From Gamarada debralockiae (taxonomy: Eukaryota > Ascomycota > Leotiomycetes > Helotiales > Hyphodiscaceae): a stretch of 64,000 bases of DNA. Positions 21,535-33,025 of this stretch are shown in pieces. The stretch covers positions 83,522 to 147,521 of the forward strand of contig NXFV01001911.1 in NCBI GenBank assembly GCA_002803225.1, given 5' to 3'. The number at the start of each line of letters is the position of its first letter. Within the stretch, counting starts at the first letter, position 1. A program made the translations under genes and the position numbers. The notes beneath the pieces were generated by a model that saw only the letters and a list, made by a program, of their open reading frames with translations, was not told where the DNA came from and did no database searches.

Positions 21535-23550
21535 CTAAACCTTCACATCTCCAAGTCTCTTCACAACCTCCTCATAAAAAGCCATCGACAGCTTCGCCGC
21601 GACAGCATCGCTAGTCTCATCATCCGATTCCTTGATACCCAGCTCCCTTCCACCAGCAATGCACTTCCTCGTCGCACTCTCATACATCTCTCCCATATTC
21701 GCGCCCACATCAGCAATCCTCTGCTCCTCAAGCAATTTATCTCTGATCTTAGCAGCAAGCCTGACCTTCCCAATCTGTATGCCCAATACTTTGTCGATTG
21801 TCGCCCAATGTGCGAGTTCTACCAACACAACACCAAAAGAGTAGATATCAAACGTCTTGCGAAAACTTTCGCGTGGTCCGAAACCAAAGCCTTGTGTGCT
21901 GGGATGCCGGTACAAATTGTACTCCGGAACATCCCCCGGTACTTCAGTCATTTCGTCAGCGCGAGCCGGTCGAGCAAAGTCAAATCCAGACAGGTACGGT
22001 TTCCTGTAGTCGATCTTGGTGGATTTGATGCCTTTCTCATTTGTTGTGATGGGGAAGAACACGATGTTATGTGAACGCAGTCCCTTGTGAAGCCAATTCA
22101 CACTGTGTAAATACAACAGACAGTTGGCGACAGCATGGGCGAGGTGGATCCGGTCTGTAATTCGAGGCTTTGGCGACCTTTGCAGCAAGTCCGTCAGCGA
22201 CATTGGAGCAGTATCTGGGGAGACTCCTTCGTCCTGAGGTTTCTCGAAGACAAACCCAATCCGTGGATCGGTGGGATCTTCCTCGCCATCACTATCAGGG
22301 TCTGAATCGCTGGGTCTGTGGGCGTTATCGAAGTAGCCAAGGCAGTGTGGGACTCGAAAGGCATCTGGCTTTGGACTGTGGTGGAGGAGTGCTGCCAGCT
22401 TCTGGACTCGGTCAACAATCTGGGGTGGTGGTGACAAGGAGCCTGGCTTTTGATAGTCATATTCTTTCCATTCAATCCACACCTTTTGTTCAACGCCGTC
22501 GTGATCGTAGATTGCTTCGCAGCGCATAGCCGGTTGATCGGCTGCGGCGCTTTTGGTGTTGAAATATATTTTGGCCCTGTCGATTTCCGTATTGGCTTTC
22601 TCTGCGTCTGGTTTCCCAAGTTGCAGCACCATCGCTGTGGCCTCGTTCCAAGGTGCTGTTGCTTCACTGTCCATGGACTCGTTGAAAGCCTTGAATTTAG
22701 CCAGCTGGGCCAGAAGCTGAAGGCCCAATGCATCATTGGCTGGGTTGTTTTGAGGGATTGCAGGTTCTGGATAAGCCCGAGTTTGCATTTTGATGTCCAG
22801 AGCCATCACCAGTCGCTGGAGACTAACAAGATCTTTGTGCAGTTGTAAAACACCTCGATTGGTGTCTTGAGTCGTACGGTGGATCTCGGTCTGTAATCGA
22901 GCGTCCAGAATTTGTGTCATATTATCATTGAGAGTAGAAAATCGCTGAAGTAGTTCCTCAAAAGCTCCTTTGTCAAAAGCTGCCCATCGAAGACGTCGTC
23001 GACCTTCGCCGAGCCCATCCGCAGTGCTCGACTTGAAAGTCTTCATGGCCTTGATGATAAACTTCCTCCGTGATTCTGAAAGAGGAACATGAGCACTGGA
23101 GGAGTCTTTTGCTGGATCTTTGAGCTCGTCGTCTGATTCAAGAGGTTCGGGAGCAATCTTCAGATGCTCGTATTTCCGCTGTGCCTTCTCGAATTCCTTG
23201 AAGAGACACTGAATTTGTACAAGAAGGTCCAAGACAGTGGTTCGATGGATTACAAATGTGTTGGACTCTCGAATCTTCGTGTCGTTTGACATTTCCAGAT
23301 CCAGCAATCCAGATGTCTCACTCCATGCAAACAAACGTTGCTGTTCCATGCGCAACCTCAAATTCAGATATTTGCACTCTTCGGGCAAATTTTTGGCTGT
23401 AATGATAAATTGAATTCCTATGCAGCTAGCATCAGAGCTGTGTAATGACGAGTGGAGGAAGGCTTATTTACCTTGAATACACCCCGTAAAAACCTGCCCA
23501 GCCAAAGAGGCCACACTGAGCGCAATTCCGGCAGCGCTGATAGGATCCAT
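21535..23550 (-). CDS. HeLo-domain protein with C-terminal pseudokinase-like domain
   Basis: HeLo is the membrane-targeting four-helix domain of the HET-S cell-death protein and is related to the executioner domain of MLKL. Exons are 23550-23472 and 23417-21535, giving 653 residues. The N-terminus is typical HeLo: MDPISAAGIALSVASLAGQ, then CKYLNLRLRMEQQRLFAWSE, spanning about residues 1-210. A helical linker follows, then a kinase-like domain from about residue 330 to 620. The catalytic loop reads HKGLRSHN where HRDLKxxN is expected, so the catalytic Asp is Gly. The DFG motif position reads SGFDFA. No glycine-rich loop is visible. Kinase-fold landmarks remain, such as YRHPS and SFRKTFDIYSFGVVLVELAHW (split here for length). 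It is therefore likely a pseudokinase. No prion-like C-terminal motif is seen. It diverges from the Zn2Cys6 gene. Confidence 0.85.
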
Positions 23551-24637
23551 TTTGATGATATTTCCTAGTCAAAATGAAACACGGGTGATTGTCGAGTTTT
23601 TGTCTTCTCGTCGACAACAGACAACGGCCACTCCACTTATGGCTGGAGGTCTCAAAAATTTCTCAACACTCAACGAAACGAAAGCCTGCGATAAAAATGA
23701 TGTTGGAGAGAAGTGATTCCTCCGGTCTTCCGAATCGGCGCTCTCAGCTCTACGCCGAGGCTGGGGAACAAAATGCTCGAATATTCGGGCGAACTTCACC
23801 AGAACTTGAGCCCAGCTAATGCACACTCAGGACTGAACTTGCAGATCTCACATTGACTTGTGGATTGGAAACTTTGATGAATTTTGAGAACGACTGTCGA
23901 GACTTGAGAAGATGTTGAAACTCAGCCTCTTTTTCTGAGCGGCAAGGCAGATCGATGCTTAGCGAATATTGGATACCCATGGTGTCCGCAAGTTAAGTCC
24001 ACTTCTCAAAATTGAATTTTAAAGGTGATGGGAGGTTATAAGGCATTTATCCTTCTCATCCTGCTGTGCCAGTTATGGCTACCAAGACATCGAAGACCAC
24101 GTGACCCCCAAGCTATGGACCTCGAACCTTTCTTGGCAGTTACCAACCTAGATAACTTGGAAAGTTCTGTCATGTTTCACTGAGGCTGGTAGTAAGCTGT
24201 TGGTTGATCAGAAATTCTACTAGTCTCCGCCCCGTCGTTGTTGACAGAAAGTCAAGAAAAGTTACGCCCAATAACGTGACTTGATAAAGTACACCGTCAA
24301 AGCGCTAATTTAGTCAGGTTGGTGCTCGGGCTCCACCTTCAAAGACGCTCTCAGATCTCTAAGGTAGGAGCTGCAGGTCCCCTAAATGTATCTCAATTAT
24401 CGTTAATATATTTCCTATGCCTGGTCTCTGTGTTTCCAGGAAGCAAGCTGCATCATCAGCCATCCATCACTTCACCAGCTCGGCGACCTCGCTTAGGCAA
24501 GGTTGTTTCCCGCGTTTTCATTTGCTTCTCGCTTCAGGTGCATCCATTGGTGCGACATTACTTTAGACGTCTACGAAGAATTTATCGGGACCGTTGTGTC
24601 TTGGTCGGCGAGCAATATCACTTATCCTGCCACAAAT
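23551..24637. promoter_or_regulatory. Divergent region between the HeLo and Zn2Cys6 genes
   Basis: A stretch of 1.09 kb between two outward-facing starts. It should contain both promoters. Open frames here are short and without family character. No repeat or RNA gene is seen. Confidence 0.45.
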
Positions 24638-26673
24638 ATGGAGTCGATAGAACCTCTTGAGACACCCCCCACCCTGTCCTCAGTGTCCCCGCCCTCGAGC
24701 CTAGAGAATCAAGGGCAACGACATGCGTCGGTAGCTTCTACCACCCTAGAAAATCAAGGGCAACGACATGCGTCGGTAGCTTCCACCACCCTAGAAAATC
24801 AGGGGCAACAACATGCGTCGGTAGCTTCCACCACCCCTGATAACAACAGAGACAGAGCCACTGTGCCTTCTGCCTGCGTGCAGTGCCGATCCAAGCACCT
24901 CAAATGCGATGGACTGACTCCCTGCACAAGGTGTTCTGCAAACTCATTCGACTGCCTCTATGTCAAGTCTCGACGAGGGTTCAAAGGGCCTAGACGCAAT
25001 GGAACACAGAGCAAGGCCTCTTCGATGCCTGCACCTCTACCAGTAACCACCCCTATCGCATGTCCTCTCGTACGTCCTGGAGGGCCATCTTCAACCGCGA
25101 GGACCTCGCCAATTGTTTCAAACAGTCTGGCCCCTTCTGTCGACAACCGGCTGCAGCTTCAGCTCCAGCCCTCTGTCGATCTCCCGCATTTTGACATCGG
25201 ACAGGAACTGGTCACCTTCGAATCGAAAACTCTCCCTGCTGGATTGGATCTTCGAGAAAGATGTATCGAGGCTTTCTTTTACCACTTTTACCCCGCACAT
25301 CCGTTTCCTCTTCCGCGGGCCAATTTTATGGCCTTGCGGAAGGAGAAACCCCTGGACGCCATCGAAGCTGCCATGCGATATGTGGGTTCCTTCTATGTGG
25401 AGCAAGCGCCAACTATCGCGCTTGGCTTGGAGGCTGAACGCTTGGCGTACCATATGGACAGCCCCAAAGATGGCTTCAGAGTTCAGGCGCTACTGATTCT
25501 TGCCATTGGTTTTGATGGATATACGTACCAAGAAAAGGCATTGCAGATACTCATCGATGCTCAAAATATTGCGTTGGAGCTGGGTATGAATAAGTGCGAT
25601 TTCGCTTCTATCAATGGCAATGGATCGAGCGTTCTGGAAGAGAGCTGGCGACGAACATGGTGGGAGTTATATGTTATTGATGGCATGATTGCAGGTGTTC
25701 ACCAGAGAAGCTCGTTTCGACTGAACGAAATTCATGCCGAAGTTGGTCTTCCATGTGAAGAGAAAGAATACATATCGGGAGTAAGTCGAGTCCGTTGGAT
25801 TTATGGGGGTTATCTGCTGATACATGCAGCAAATATCAACACCGCATAGGATCGAGGAATTTGACGACGATTCATTTATGGAAAGAGATTTTAACTATTC
25901 CTCGTTCACCTACCGCATTGCGGCCATTCGGAACCTCGGTAGAGTTCTTTCGTCACCAGCACGACAGTTTCTCGTCGCAGATGAGCCCGCTATTGATCGA
26001 ATCGATGCACATCTTGTCAACTGGAAACTACACCTCCCGGATTCCAAGAAGACCGCTATAACGAACGATGGTCAGCTTGATGAGATGCTATTCCAAGCAC
26101 ATATGGTTTCAGAAGCGTCAGTATCCAACCCTCATTGCCAAGTCTTCCTACTAACTCGAAAACAGAGCAACGATCCTCCTTCATCGCGAACACTCACAAC
26201 TAGATTCCAGCGTCGCTCGGAACGTCACGTCCTGCGCGCCACACAAGCAAATTGTCCCAGGACAATCCTACAACGTGCATGCCATGAAAACCATCCAAGC
26301 CGCCCAAGACATCTCCAAGCTCATCACACTCCCCATATCTCTTGCAAAACATACGCATTTCTTCACCTGCGTGGTGACGCTGGCCTCCATCGTGCATCTA
26401 TCCTGCTGGTCCGTTTTACTACCTTTAACCCATGATGATGATCTCAAACAGCAGCTGCGACTGAACACCGGAGCCCTGAAGAGCTTGTGGCAAGTTTGGC
26501 CATCCGCAGGACAGGCGTTTGGGCAGGTGAAGGGTGTTGCGCAGGAGATCTACGCGACAAAGAAACAGGCTGCTGAAATCAGGTTCGGCGATTGGACTAG
26601 CTTTTCGGAAGACGAGGTTATGCGAAGCATGATTGAAGACCAAACCATTATGGAGGAGTTGCAGTTGCTTTGA
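24638..26673 (+). CDS. Zn(II)2Cys6 fungal transcription factor
   Basis: A binuclear zinc-cluster regulator that binds DNA in the nucleus. Exons are 24638-25780, 25830-26116 and 26166-26673, giving 645 residues from the ATG of MESIEPLETPP. The cluster is CVQCRSKHLKCDGLTPC followed by TRCSANSFDC, with the six cysteines at the spacing C-x2-C-x6-C-x5-C-x2-C-x6-C (about residues 85-112). The basic linker reads KSRRGFKGPRR. The middle part (about residues 205-420) matches the fungal-specific transcription factor region (RCIEAFFYHFYPAHPFP, EESWRRTWWELYVIDGM). Just upstream of the zinc cluster three copies of a 15-residue unit are encoded by a 45-bp tandem repeat. The target pathway is not evident; the nearest genes are the divergent HeLo gene and DAD3 downstream. 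Confidence 0.9.
24701..24835 (+). repeat. Tandem 45-bp repeat, three copies, in coding sequence
   Basis: Three units at 24701-24745, 24746-24790 and 24791-24835 differ by only a few bases. Each encodes LENQGQ(R/Q)HASVASTT. The period is a multiple of three, so copy number can change without breaking the frame. It lies between the start and the zinc cluster. Confidence 0.95.
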
Positions 26674-27775
26674 GTTATGATTATGATTATATGAGTTGGG
26701 CATGGAGTTTGTGATTTTGGTGAATGAGGTTGGCGCGTTTGATATAATTCAATGAGATGTTTGGATTGCCGGGATGATTCAAGGAGACCACAATAATGAA
26801 CCTTGTGGAATCTTTAATGATAAATAATAGATTCAATTTCAGCTCTGATCAGTGATCATGTACTTTTTGTTGATGAGGTTACGGTGAACCCACCTCCTTC
26901 GTCGGAGCCGGCCTGGCATCGCTTGGGGCTTCTCCGAAACAAACACCTCTTTACAAGTCCATCTATTCAAACAAGAACTTTTGCCGACTAAAAATAGAAC
27001 AAACCCGGGCTTGTGGGTTCGTACCTCCCTCCCAAATGTTCCTCTCAACTCAATCTAACAAACCCTCAACAGTTTAGTGGGTTAGTTACACCAACCTCCC
27101 CCTCGTGCCCTCCTCTAACAGGAACACAGTATAATAGTAAGACTTTCTTCCAGAAGAACTTATACTGTTCCTAACATCTCAAAGCTCCCTTAGCATATGC
27201 AATCAGCTTCTAGCTTGATTGGGAGGTAAGAATTTCCCCCCTACTTCACCTTGAGCTTCATGACTGATAATAGACAGTGGTCCAGTAAGAACTTCGATTC
27301 TACATAGTTAATGCCAAATACTGATTTCCTTCTTGGGGTTCGATTCCCTGCAAGTCCAGCACTTCAATATTTTCCTTTTTAGGACTGGAATTTAGAGTTT
27401 ATATACTTTTTTGAGGTGGGGAAGCTCGGTAGTTCGAGGGCTCAAAAAAAGATGTCGTCGAGGAACTTTCGAACACAGCGACAATGCTATCTGGCCTTAT
27501 CTAAACTTGAGAAACAATAAATTACCTTCTTATCTATCCAGGAAAATTTTTATTTGAATTTTGCAAATTTTACATGGCTCTTAAACTGGCCGAAAAAGAA
27601 CCTATCATTTCATATCACGTGTAGCAAAGTAGAGGGGTAAGGACGCGAGATTTGAATTTCGACGCGTCGGCTTCATGATAACTTCAGCAAACTCTTCCAA
27701 CGCAATATACTCACACAAACCTCCCAACGGCCCCACGAATACGGCGTCTCAAACCCAGAATCAAAATCAGCAATC
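26674..27775. other. Intergenic, no gene seen
   Basis: A stretch of 1.1 kb between the Zn2Cys6 gene and DAD3. It contains an isolated perfect tRNA B-box (GGTTCGATTCC) at 27337-27347 followed by T-runs, but no complete tRNA fold. Otherwise I see nothing. Confidence 0.45.
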
Positions 27776-28149
27776 ATGGAGCTCACCGAGCCCTCCTCTA
27801 CATCAGCGCTCACCTCCACGGCGGAAGATCTCTCTCCCCTCGAACAGGACGTGTTGGATGAATATGAGCGGCTGGCAGAGCACATGAAGAAGGTGCGCTC
27901 TCACTGGTATCCTGAGAAGAGATGGGCAGGCGCTGATTCTTTGGGTATAAATAGTTGGCAAGTCTTCTCGACACGATGGCCGGCAAACCGACGGGAGAAA
28001 TACTGGATGGATTGAGACAATTGGAGCGCAAGACGAGTTTGGTGTTTACGTTGCTCAAGGCGAGCGTTTATAGTATTGTGTTGCAGCAGGAGATTTATTC
28101 GGGGGATCAGGGGGGACAGGGACAGGAGGGTAGAAGGGGTGGGATTTGA
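27776..28149 (+). CDS. DAD3: DASH/Dam1 complex subunit Dad3
   Basis: Dad3 is a small subunit of the fungal DASH (Dam1) complex, which couples kinetochores to microtubule plus ends. Exons are 27776-27892 and 27955-28149, giving 103 residues, the normal size for Dad3 in filamentous fungi. The first exon ends LSPLEQDVLDEYERLAEHMKK. The second begins LASLLDTMAGKPTGEILDGL and continues RQLERKTSLVFTLLKASVYS, which is the conserved core. The intron has a GTGCGC donor and a TAG acceptor and keeps frame. The C-terminus is a short Gly/Gln-rich tail. It converges with the mitoribosomal S5 gene. Confidence 0.93.
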
Positions 28150-28446
28150 GGTTTGGCAGGAAGATTGTATTTGGCGGATAAGGGAAATTGTGTGAGAAAC
28201 CATAGAGACGTCACTGGGGCTGGCATGGGACGGAGATCGCGGGCAATTGGGGGAAACATTGGGTCCTACGAGAGATGGACGGTGCACAAAAGGGATTTGG
28301 CGGCGTTTGGACCATCAGTGATACCCAGCAGAAATTGGAAGAAGAGTGTACAATTGCAAGGCAATGCTTGCCTGTGCTATGCTTCATGCCATCACGCCTT
28401 TCTATGCACCTCCCATACTGTACATGTCTTTCAAAAATGTGCATCA

Positions 28447-29755
28447 TTATACACGCCCTCCATAATACACTTTTCGCACATCCACCAGCTTCAGTCCTCT
28501 CCCCCTTGCGATCTCGTCTGGTATCCTCTGGCTCATCAATGCTTGGTATGCGGCCTTAACAGTGTTCATCTTGTTTCGTGATCGTGGCACTCGTGCTGCG
28601 AGATCTTGTAGTCCGGCAGCTCTCGCCATTTCAAAGATAAGATGTTGGCAGCGTAGGCCGAATCCTGCTAGGTATTAGATTTGTCTCAACTCAACAAGAG
28701 CAGTCCTTACCTGGTGGTCTGGCCATAAGCTTCACCTCCACCGCAGAAACCTTGGCCTCAACTTCCCCAAATATTGTCCTATTCTCATACCTAGGAATGG
28801 GCTGCATATTGCGGATAGCCGCAATTCTGGCCAGACTCATAGTGTTCTCCAGTTCCTGACCCTTCGCCTGACCAAGTCCTAACCTGCCATTGCCATTCCC
28901 AGCTATAGCCAGAATATACATGCTCTGCACCTTTCCCAATCGAGTTTGATTGACTACACGATGCATAACCAAGATCTTGACCTTGAAATCCAAAATCTCA
29001 TCCAATGTATAACCAGTTTGCTTGCGCAGCTGATCATAGACGCCATCCGGATCTCGCTCGTCTTCCTCTTCTTCAACCTCCTTCTTCTTGATCACTGGTC
29101 CATCATCCGGACTTGCGATGAATTTTGGGACTGCAGGAGCAAGCAGCGTCTGTCCTCTCACAGGGCCATTGGAGCCTATGAACTTTGGCGTCTCTGCCAA
29201 AGCGGCCATAACGTCGCGTCGATTTGGGCGAGATTTCTTATGATAGTCCGGATCCTCCTTGCTCAATTCGTCATTAAGTCCCTCAAATTGTTTCATATAA
29301 TCGGAAAATGCCTGCCCATACTCGTTCTCCGTCATCATCCTGATGTTGGGATCAATTGGCTCGTCAACCTCTGGTCTCTTGTCTACCACTCCCTGCACAA
29401 TACTCAGATCGTCAAGATATGGCAGGCTTCCATAATCCGTGCGAATGACACCGCGTTTGTCGAGGTCCTCTGGTGTGACGACCTTCTCTCCAGCCTCCAC
29501 CACCTCCATCTGCGCCGGTGTGTATTTCTTCGCCAAAGCCTTCTTCTCCTCTTCCGTGTAAGGTTTGAATAACTCGCGTGCGGGTCTTCGAGGTGTGACA
29601 AGCCCCATCTCTGAAGCTTTAACATTGGGGAATCGGGGTCGCCGTCTTTCGCAGAGGTTAGGGGAGGTGTGGAAATTTCGACATCGTACTCGTGGGCGCC
29701 CGGCCGGTATCGAGGGGGCCGAAAGAAGACATCGCGCCGGACGTGAGATGCTCAT
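28447..29755 (-). CDS. MRPS5: Mitochondrial small-subunit ribosomal protein uS5m
   Basis: A component of the mitochondrial small ribosomal subunit. Exons are 29755-28711 and 28664-28447, giving 420 residues from the first ATG (MSISRPARCLL). The N-terminus is rich in Arg and Ser and lacks acidic residues (RPRVRCRNFHTSPNLCERRR), as expected for a mitochondrial targeting peptide. The S5 fold lies at about residues 250-415, with LDFKVKILVMHRVVNQTRLGK, the glycine-rich loop GNGNGRLGLGQAKGQE and GLRCQHLIFEMARAAGLQDL. The long region before it is the fungal extension. The intron has GTAAGG and CAG ends. Identity is secure. Confidence 0.92.
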
Positions 29756-30246
29756 TACTGTCGAGGTTGGGTTGGAGTCCTCTGCACAGTGTTCAATGGC
29801 CCAATGCTGCTTGTCCTGGAGTTGCACGCGAGTAGCTAGTTGACTTGGACATTTTTGAGCTGTGCTTAGGTAATAGTATCATGTGGGACATGCGCTTACC
29901 GCATTCGTCTGAACACCTCCAATGTGCAATGCCAAGGATCACAAATGCATTTTTGGGTTAGCAGATCATCAAGTCATTCTCTATTTAGTCCAAACACAAT
30001 GTGGTGCTTCCTTATTCTTTACTAAACCTGTGCACGAGCTGGGGCAATTGAGTTGGTCAAGCAGCTTCAAGGTTTGAGGTATCGATGACATCCGTCACAC
30101 CGAAAACAGTTCAAAAATGCCTCAATATGGCGCAAACTCTCCCGGTGCTTATACCAACGACATGCTTTGCGGTGTCACTCTGGCATGCAACCCCCAGGCT
30201 GCCTAGCTGTGCTAGCTTGACTAAGTTAAAGTCTCCGCGTTCCCGC
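29756..30246. other. Intergenic, no gene seen
   Basis: A stretch of 491 bases containing the uS5m promoter and the 3' side of the HET gene. A possible upstream GTG-start extension of uS5m was not used. No other feature is visible. Confidence 0.45.
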
Positions 30247-31887
30247 TCAAGTTATATACACTTGGTACATCTCATTATTGCAGACATTAGGTGAGAAAAC
30301 TTTCCGTATAACATGCGAAATCGTGACACTCCCAGCAGCTTCCTCGAATGTCACGGATTTCTGCAATGGAATGCCAAAATAACTCCAATTACGCATTACC
30401 CAGGGCAGTAAGTCGTGCTGTTCTTGCTCGACTCCCGAGAAAAATTGAGATATCAAGAGCGGATCACACTTGGAGAGGTCGACAATAGTGCTCTCGATTT
30501 CTTCTGATGAACCGTTCCAGTCTAAACACACAAAGAGACAGGATACTGTAATATGCTTTTTAGGGAGAACAACCTTCCCTTTGAGTGTTAGAGTGCACCA
30601 GCTCTCGCGTGTGTTTTCCGTGCTGAAAAATACACCGTCTTCACTATCAAAGTGACTCGCTGGATGGGCGTTGAAGCTTCGAAAGCCATGTGGGAGGTGG
30701 ATTTGGACTGCAGACATGCGACTGCGGATGATAAGATCATTCTCTCGCTGAACCAGTGGGGCCTGAGGGAGTGATGGACTTTCGGGGAGCTTTGAAAGGA
30801 TATAGATGGTTCTAGACCGGGTGAAGTAGTCACGTCCCGATGTGATAGTTGCAAGTGAAGTTGGCTTATTGCGTACAAATAAGTCAGCCCCGCATTTCCT
30901 TAGACAAACGGCAAGACGAGAGCATTCGTCATCTTCCATGCAGCAGTCGAGCTCTTGTACGAATAGCCAACCTTGGGAGTGTGCTATTGGCAACGCAATT
31001 AGGCTTGTGCACATACGGATGCCCCTGTTCGTGACTGAAAAGTCTGCGTGAAAAGTAGACTCTTTGGTTTTGGTGATACGTTTACAACTCGCAAATTCCT
31101 GTGGAGACTGCGCGAGAATGCCCGAATATCTGCAGGTATGTCCCCGGTTCTGATTCGGCCAAGCTTGCCAGGCGAAAATGCTGAGATCACAAGTGCCTTT
31201 GATGATCTCTTCCTGGAGACGTATGAAAGCTTTTGGGCCTTCCCCATATAGCAATGGCATATTGACATCAAATATACCAAGCAAACAATACGCGGTGTCT
31301 TCCTCCCTTGTGGTCTGCCTGTGGGCTGCCCACGACATCCTCCTTGCGACGGGGACAGAAGACAGTGTCGATGTATGATCCAAAACAGTTGAATCGATAC
31401 CTGTGATTGTAGAGATCTCATCCAAGAGATCTATCTTATACCCTTTAAAATCCCAATTTTGGTCGAAGAAGCTAACATCGCTAGGCGCGATGAGCTCTTG
31501 CAGAGTCCATCCCCGGCTGAACCACCTGCAGTCGTTCAGTGCCGTTGAGAGGTCGGTACAAGAGGTCAAGTCGGATAGGTAGACGAAGCAGATAGTCGCT
31601 CGCTTGTACCAATTGAACATGGAATTGATAGCCTCGGTAAGCTCAGCGCTGCTGGATTTATCGATGCAACAAGTGTCCACCCAGGCGTATGCAAGCCCAT
31701 CTTCCGCGGTTAGTTTGCAAGTCATCTCAATCTTACTATACCCTTTTTTGCTCCTTGCCGCTTCGTTCTTCATATCTTCGAAGAAGACTTCACCTCCATC
31801 CCAGGTGTGAGACAAGATGCCGTATCTAGGGATTTCCGACCCTGTGAATTCCTCCACCTTCATAGTGGACACGTTGATCAGCCTCAT
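30247..31887 (-). CDS. Heterokaryon incompatibility (HET) domain protein
   Basis: HET domains trigger regulated cell death during non-self recognition in filamentous fungi. This single-exon frame encodes 546 residues from an ATG (MRLINVSTMKVEEF). The HET motifs are all present: YGILSHTW (residues 22-29), KIEMTCKLTAEDGLAYAWVD followed by TCCIDK, and WFSRGWTLQELIAPS. The usual follow-on block is also there: RMSWAAHRQTTREEDTAYCL then LGIFDVNMPLLYGEGPKAF. The C-terminal 250 residues match no domain I know. No NACHT or WD-repeat part is attached, so it is a stand-alone HET protein. It borders a gene-poor island with repeats and a pseudogene, a usual setting for this fast-evolving family. Confidence 0.92.
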   Translation of the reverse strand: MRLINVSTMKVEEFTGSEIPRYGILSHTWDGGEVFFEDMKNEAARSKKGYSKIEMTCKLTAEDGLAYAWVDTCCIDKSSSAELTEAINSMFNWYKRATICFVYLSDLTSCTDLSTALNDCRWFSRGWTLQELIAPSDVSFFDQNWDFKGYKIDLLDEISTITGIDSTVLDHTSTLSSVPVARRMSWAAHRQTTREEDTAYCLLGIFDVNMPLLYGEGPKAFIRLQEEIIKGTCDLSIFAWQAWPNQNRGHTCRYSGILAQSPQEFASCKRITKTKESTFHADFSVTNRGIRMCTSLIALPIAHSQGWLFVQELDCCMEDDECSRLAVCLRKCGADLFVRNKPTSLATITSGRDYFTRSRTIYILSKLPESPSLPQAPLVQRENDLIIRSRMSAVQIHLPHGFRSFNAHPASHFDSEDGVFFSTENTRESWCTLTLKGKVVLPKKHITVSCLFVCLDWNGSSEEIESTIVDLSKCDPLLISQFFSGVEQEQHDLLPWVMRNWSYFGIPLQKSVTFEEAAGSVTISHVIRKVFSPNVCNNEMYQVYIT

Positions 31888-33025
31888 ACTTCCAGTAGCA
31901 GCGGAGATAATACCCCAGATTGACGTGAATTCGAGGTATTTGGTTTAAAAGAATTTTTTAGAAATTGGTAGAAGCCCCGGTAAAGTCATGAACTTCAGGT
32001 TCACAGAACAAGACTCAGGTTTCAGGAGATAAAGGAGAGAAGCGCGGAGTTATGCAAGATATTGTTAGAGCCTAAGCGGCTCACCCTGCTCGTGTGCACT
32101 ATGTGCGTGCGGTCCTTGTCGCGATACAGAGATGTTTCCAAACTCGCTGGCTGTATCTCTTATGGAGATGAATACGGTCGGCTCAGAGACCGCTGTGCGC
32201 TTCGTCTTGAACGCTTGGATATCCGACCTGGTCGGTTCAGAGATCGTTTGCGCTTTGCAACTGGGGAAATTGGGCTTCGTTAAGGCCGATGGCGTAGGTC
32301 TGCGAGAGAATACCTCTCGCCAAATGCGTGATAAGATCTTGATGTACGTCGACTTCGGCGGGACTAAAATTATAAGGAGACTTGATGGCCTCCGAATAAA
32401 GAACGATGATGTCTATAGGCGGAGCTGGGCAGAGCTGATTGGGCAGAACAACTGAGTCATCGTTGTGGCTGAGAACAATCTTGGATGGTGTCTGAGCTGT
32501 TTCTTGCAGTTCAAGTGCTTGATGAGGTTATTCATATGCAGGAAGAAATTTAATTGGAGGGGCCCAAGTGCCATGTGATATATCCAGTAGAGTAATCCGA
32601 TACTGACCGAAAAGACCCCGGCGCACCTGGGCTTGAACGCCTTTCAGGCTGAAACAATGCCTCTGGTCGCAAAGTTCCAGAAATTTAACTATTTGGTTCT
32701 CTTACATCTTGTAACAGCTGAATCATCTTATACTTCAATAAATTAAATACTTCCACGGCCGCAGAACTTTCGAGTCGGGATGGGAGAAAGGGAGAGCTCT
32801 CGGGCATCCTCAAATCAGATGCCCCATGAACAAATCTCCACTCTCACGTATCGGCTCTCTTACCTTGCTACCTCTGCTTCAAGGAGACATGAAACATAAA
32901 GGTCAGCAGAGCCTATCAAGCGTAACTCGAGTATTTCAGTTCAATAAACAAGTCGTATCCTTTTGCGCCTGCTGCGAACGCTCCTTATAAAAGCTGACTG
33001 ATTCATAGGATGATAGTATTAGTGG
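31888..33025. other. Gene-poor stretch after the HET gene
   Basis: A stretch of 1.1 kb with no convincing gene. One plus-strand frame (about 32132-32455, 107 residues, ending RRSWAELIGQNN) has no recognisable family and may be a remnant. A/T-rich segments are present. Confidence 0.4.

Noticed and set aside
24503..24637. Upstream extension of the Zn2Cys6 frame
   Set aside because: The open frame extends 45 codons upstream, but the peptide is not typical for the family and the ATG at 24638 gives a standard N-terminus.
29756..29827. Upstream extension of uS5m
   Set aside because: It opens with GTG, and the first ATG at 29755 gives a typical mitochondrial targeting peptide.
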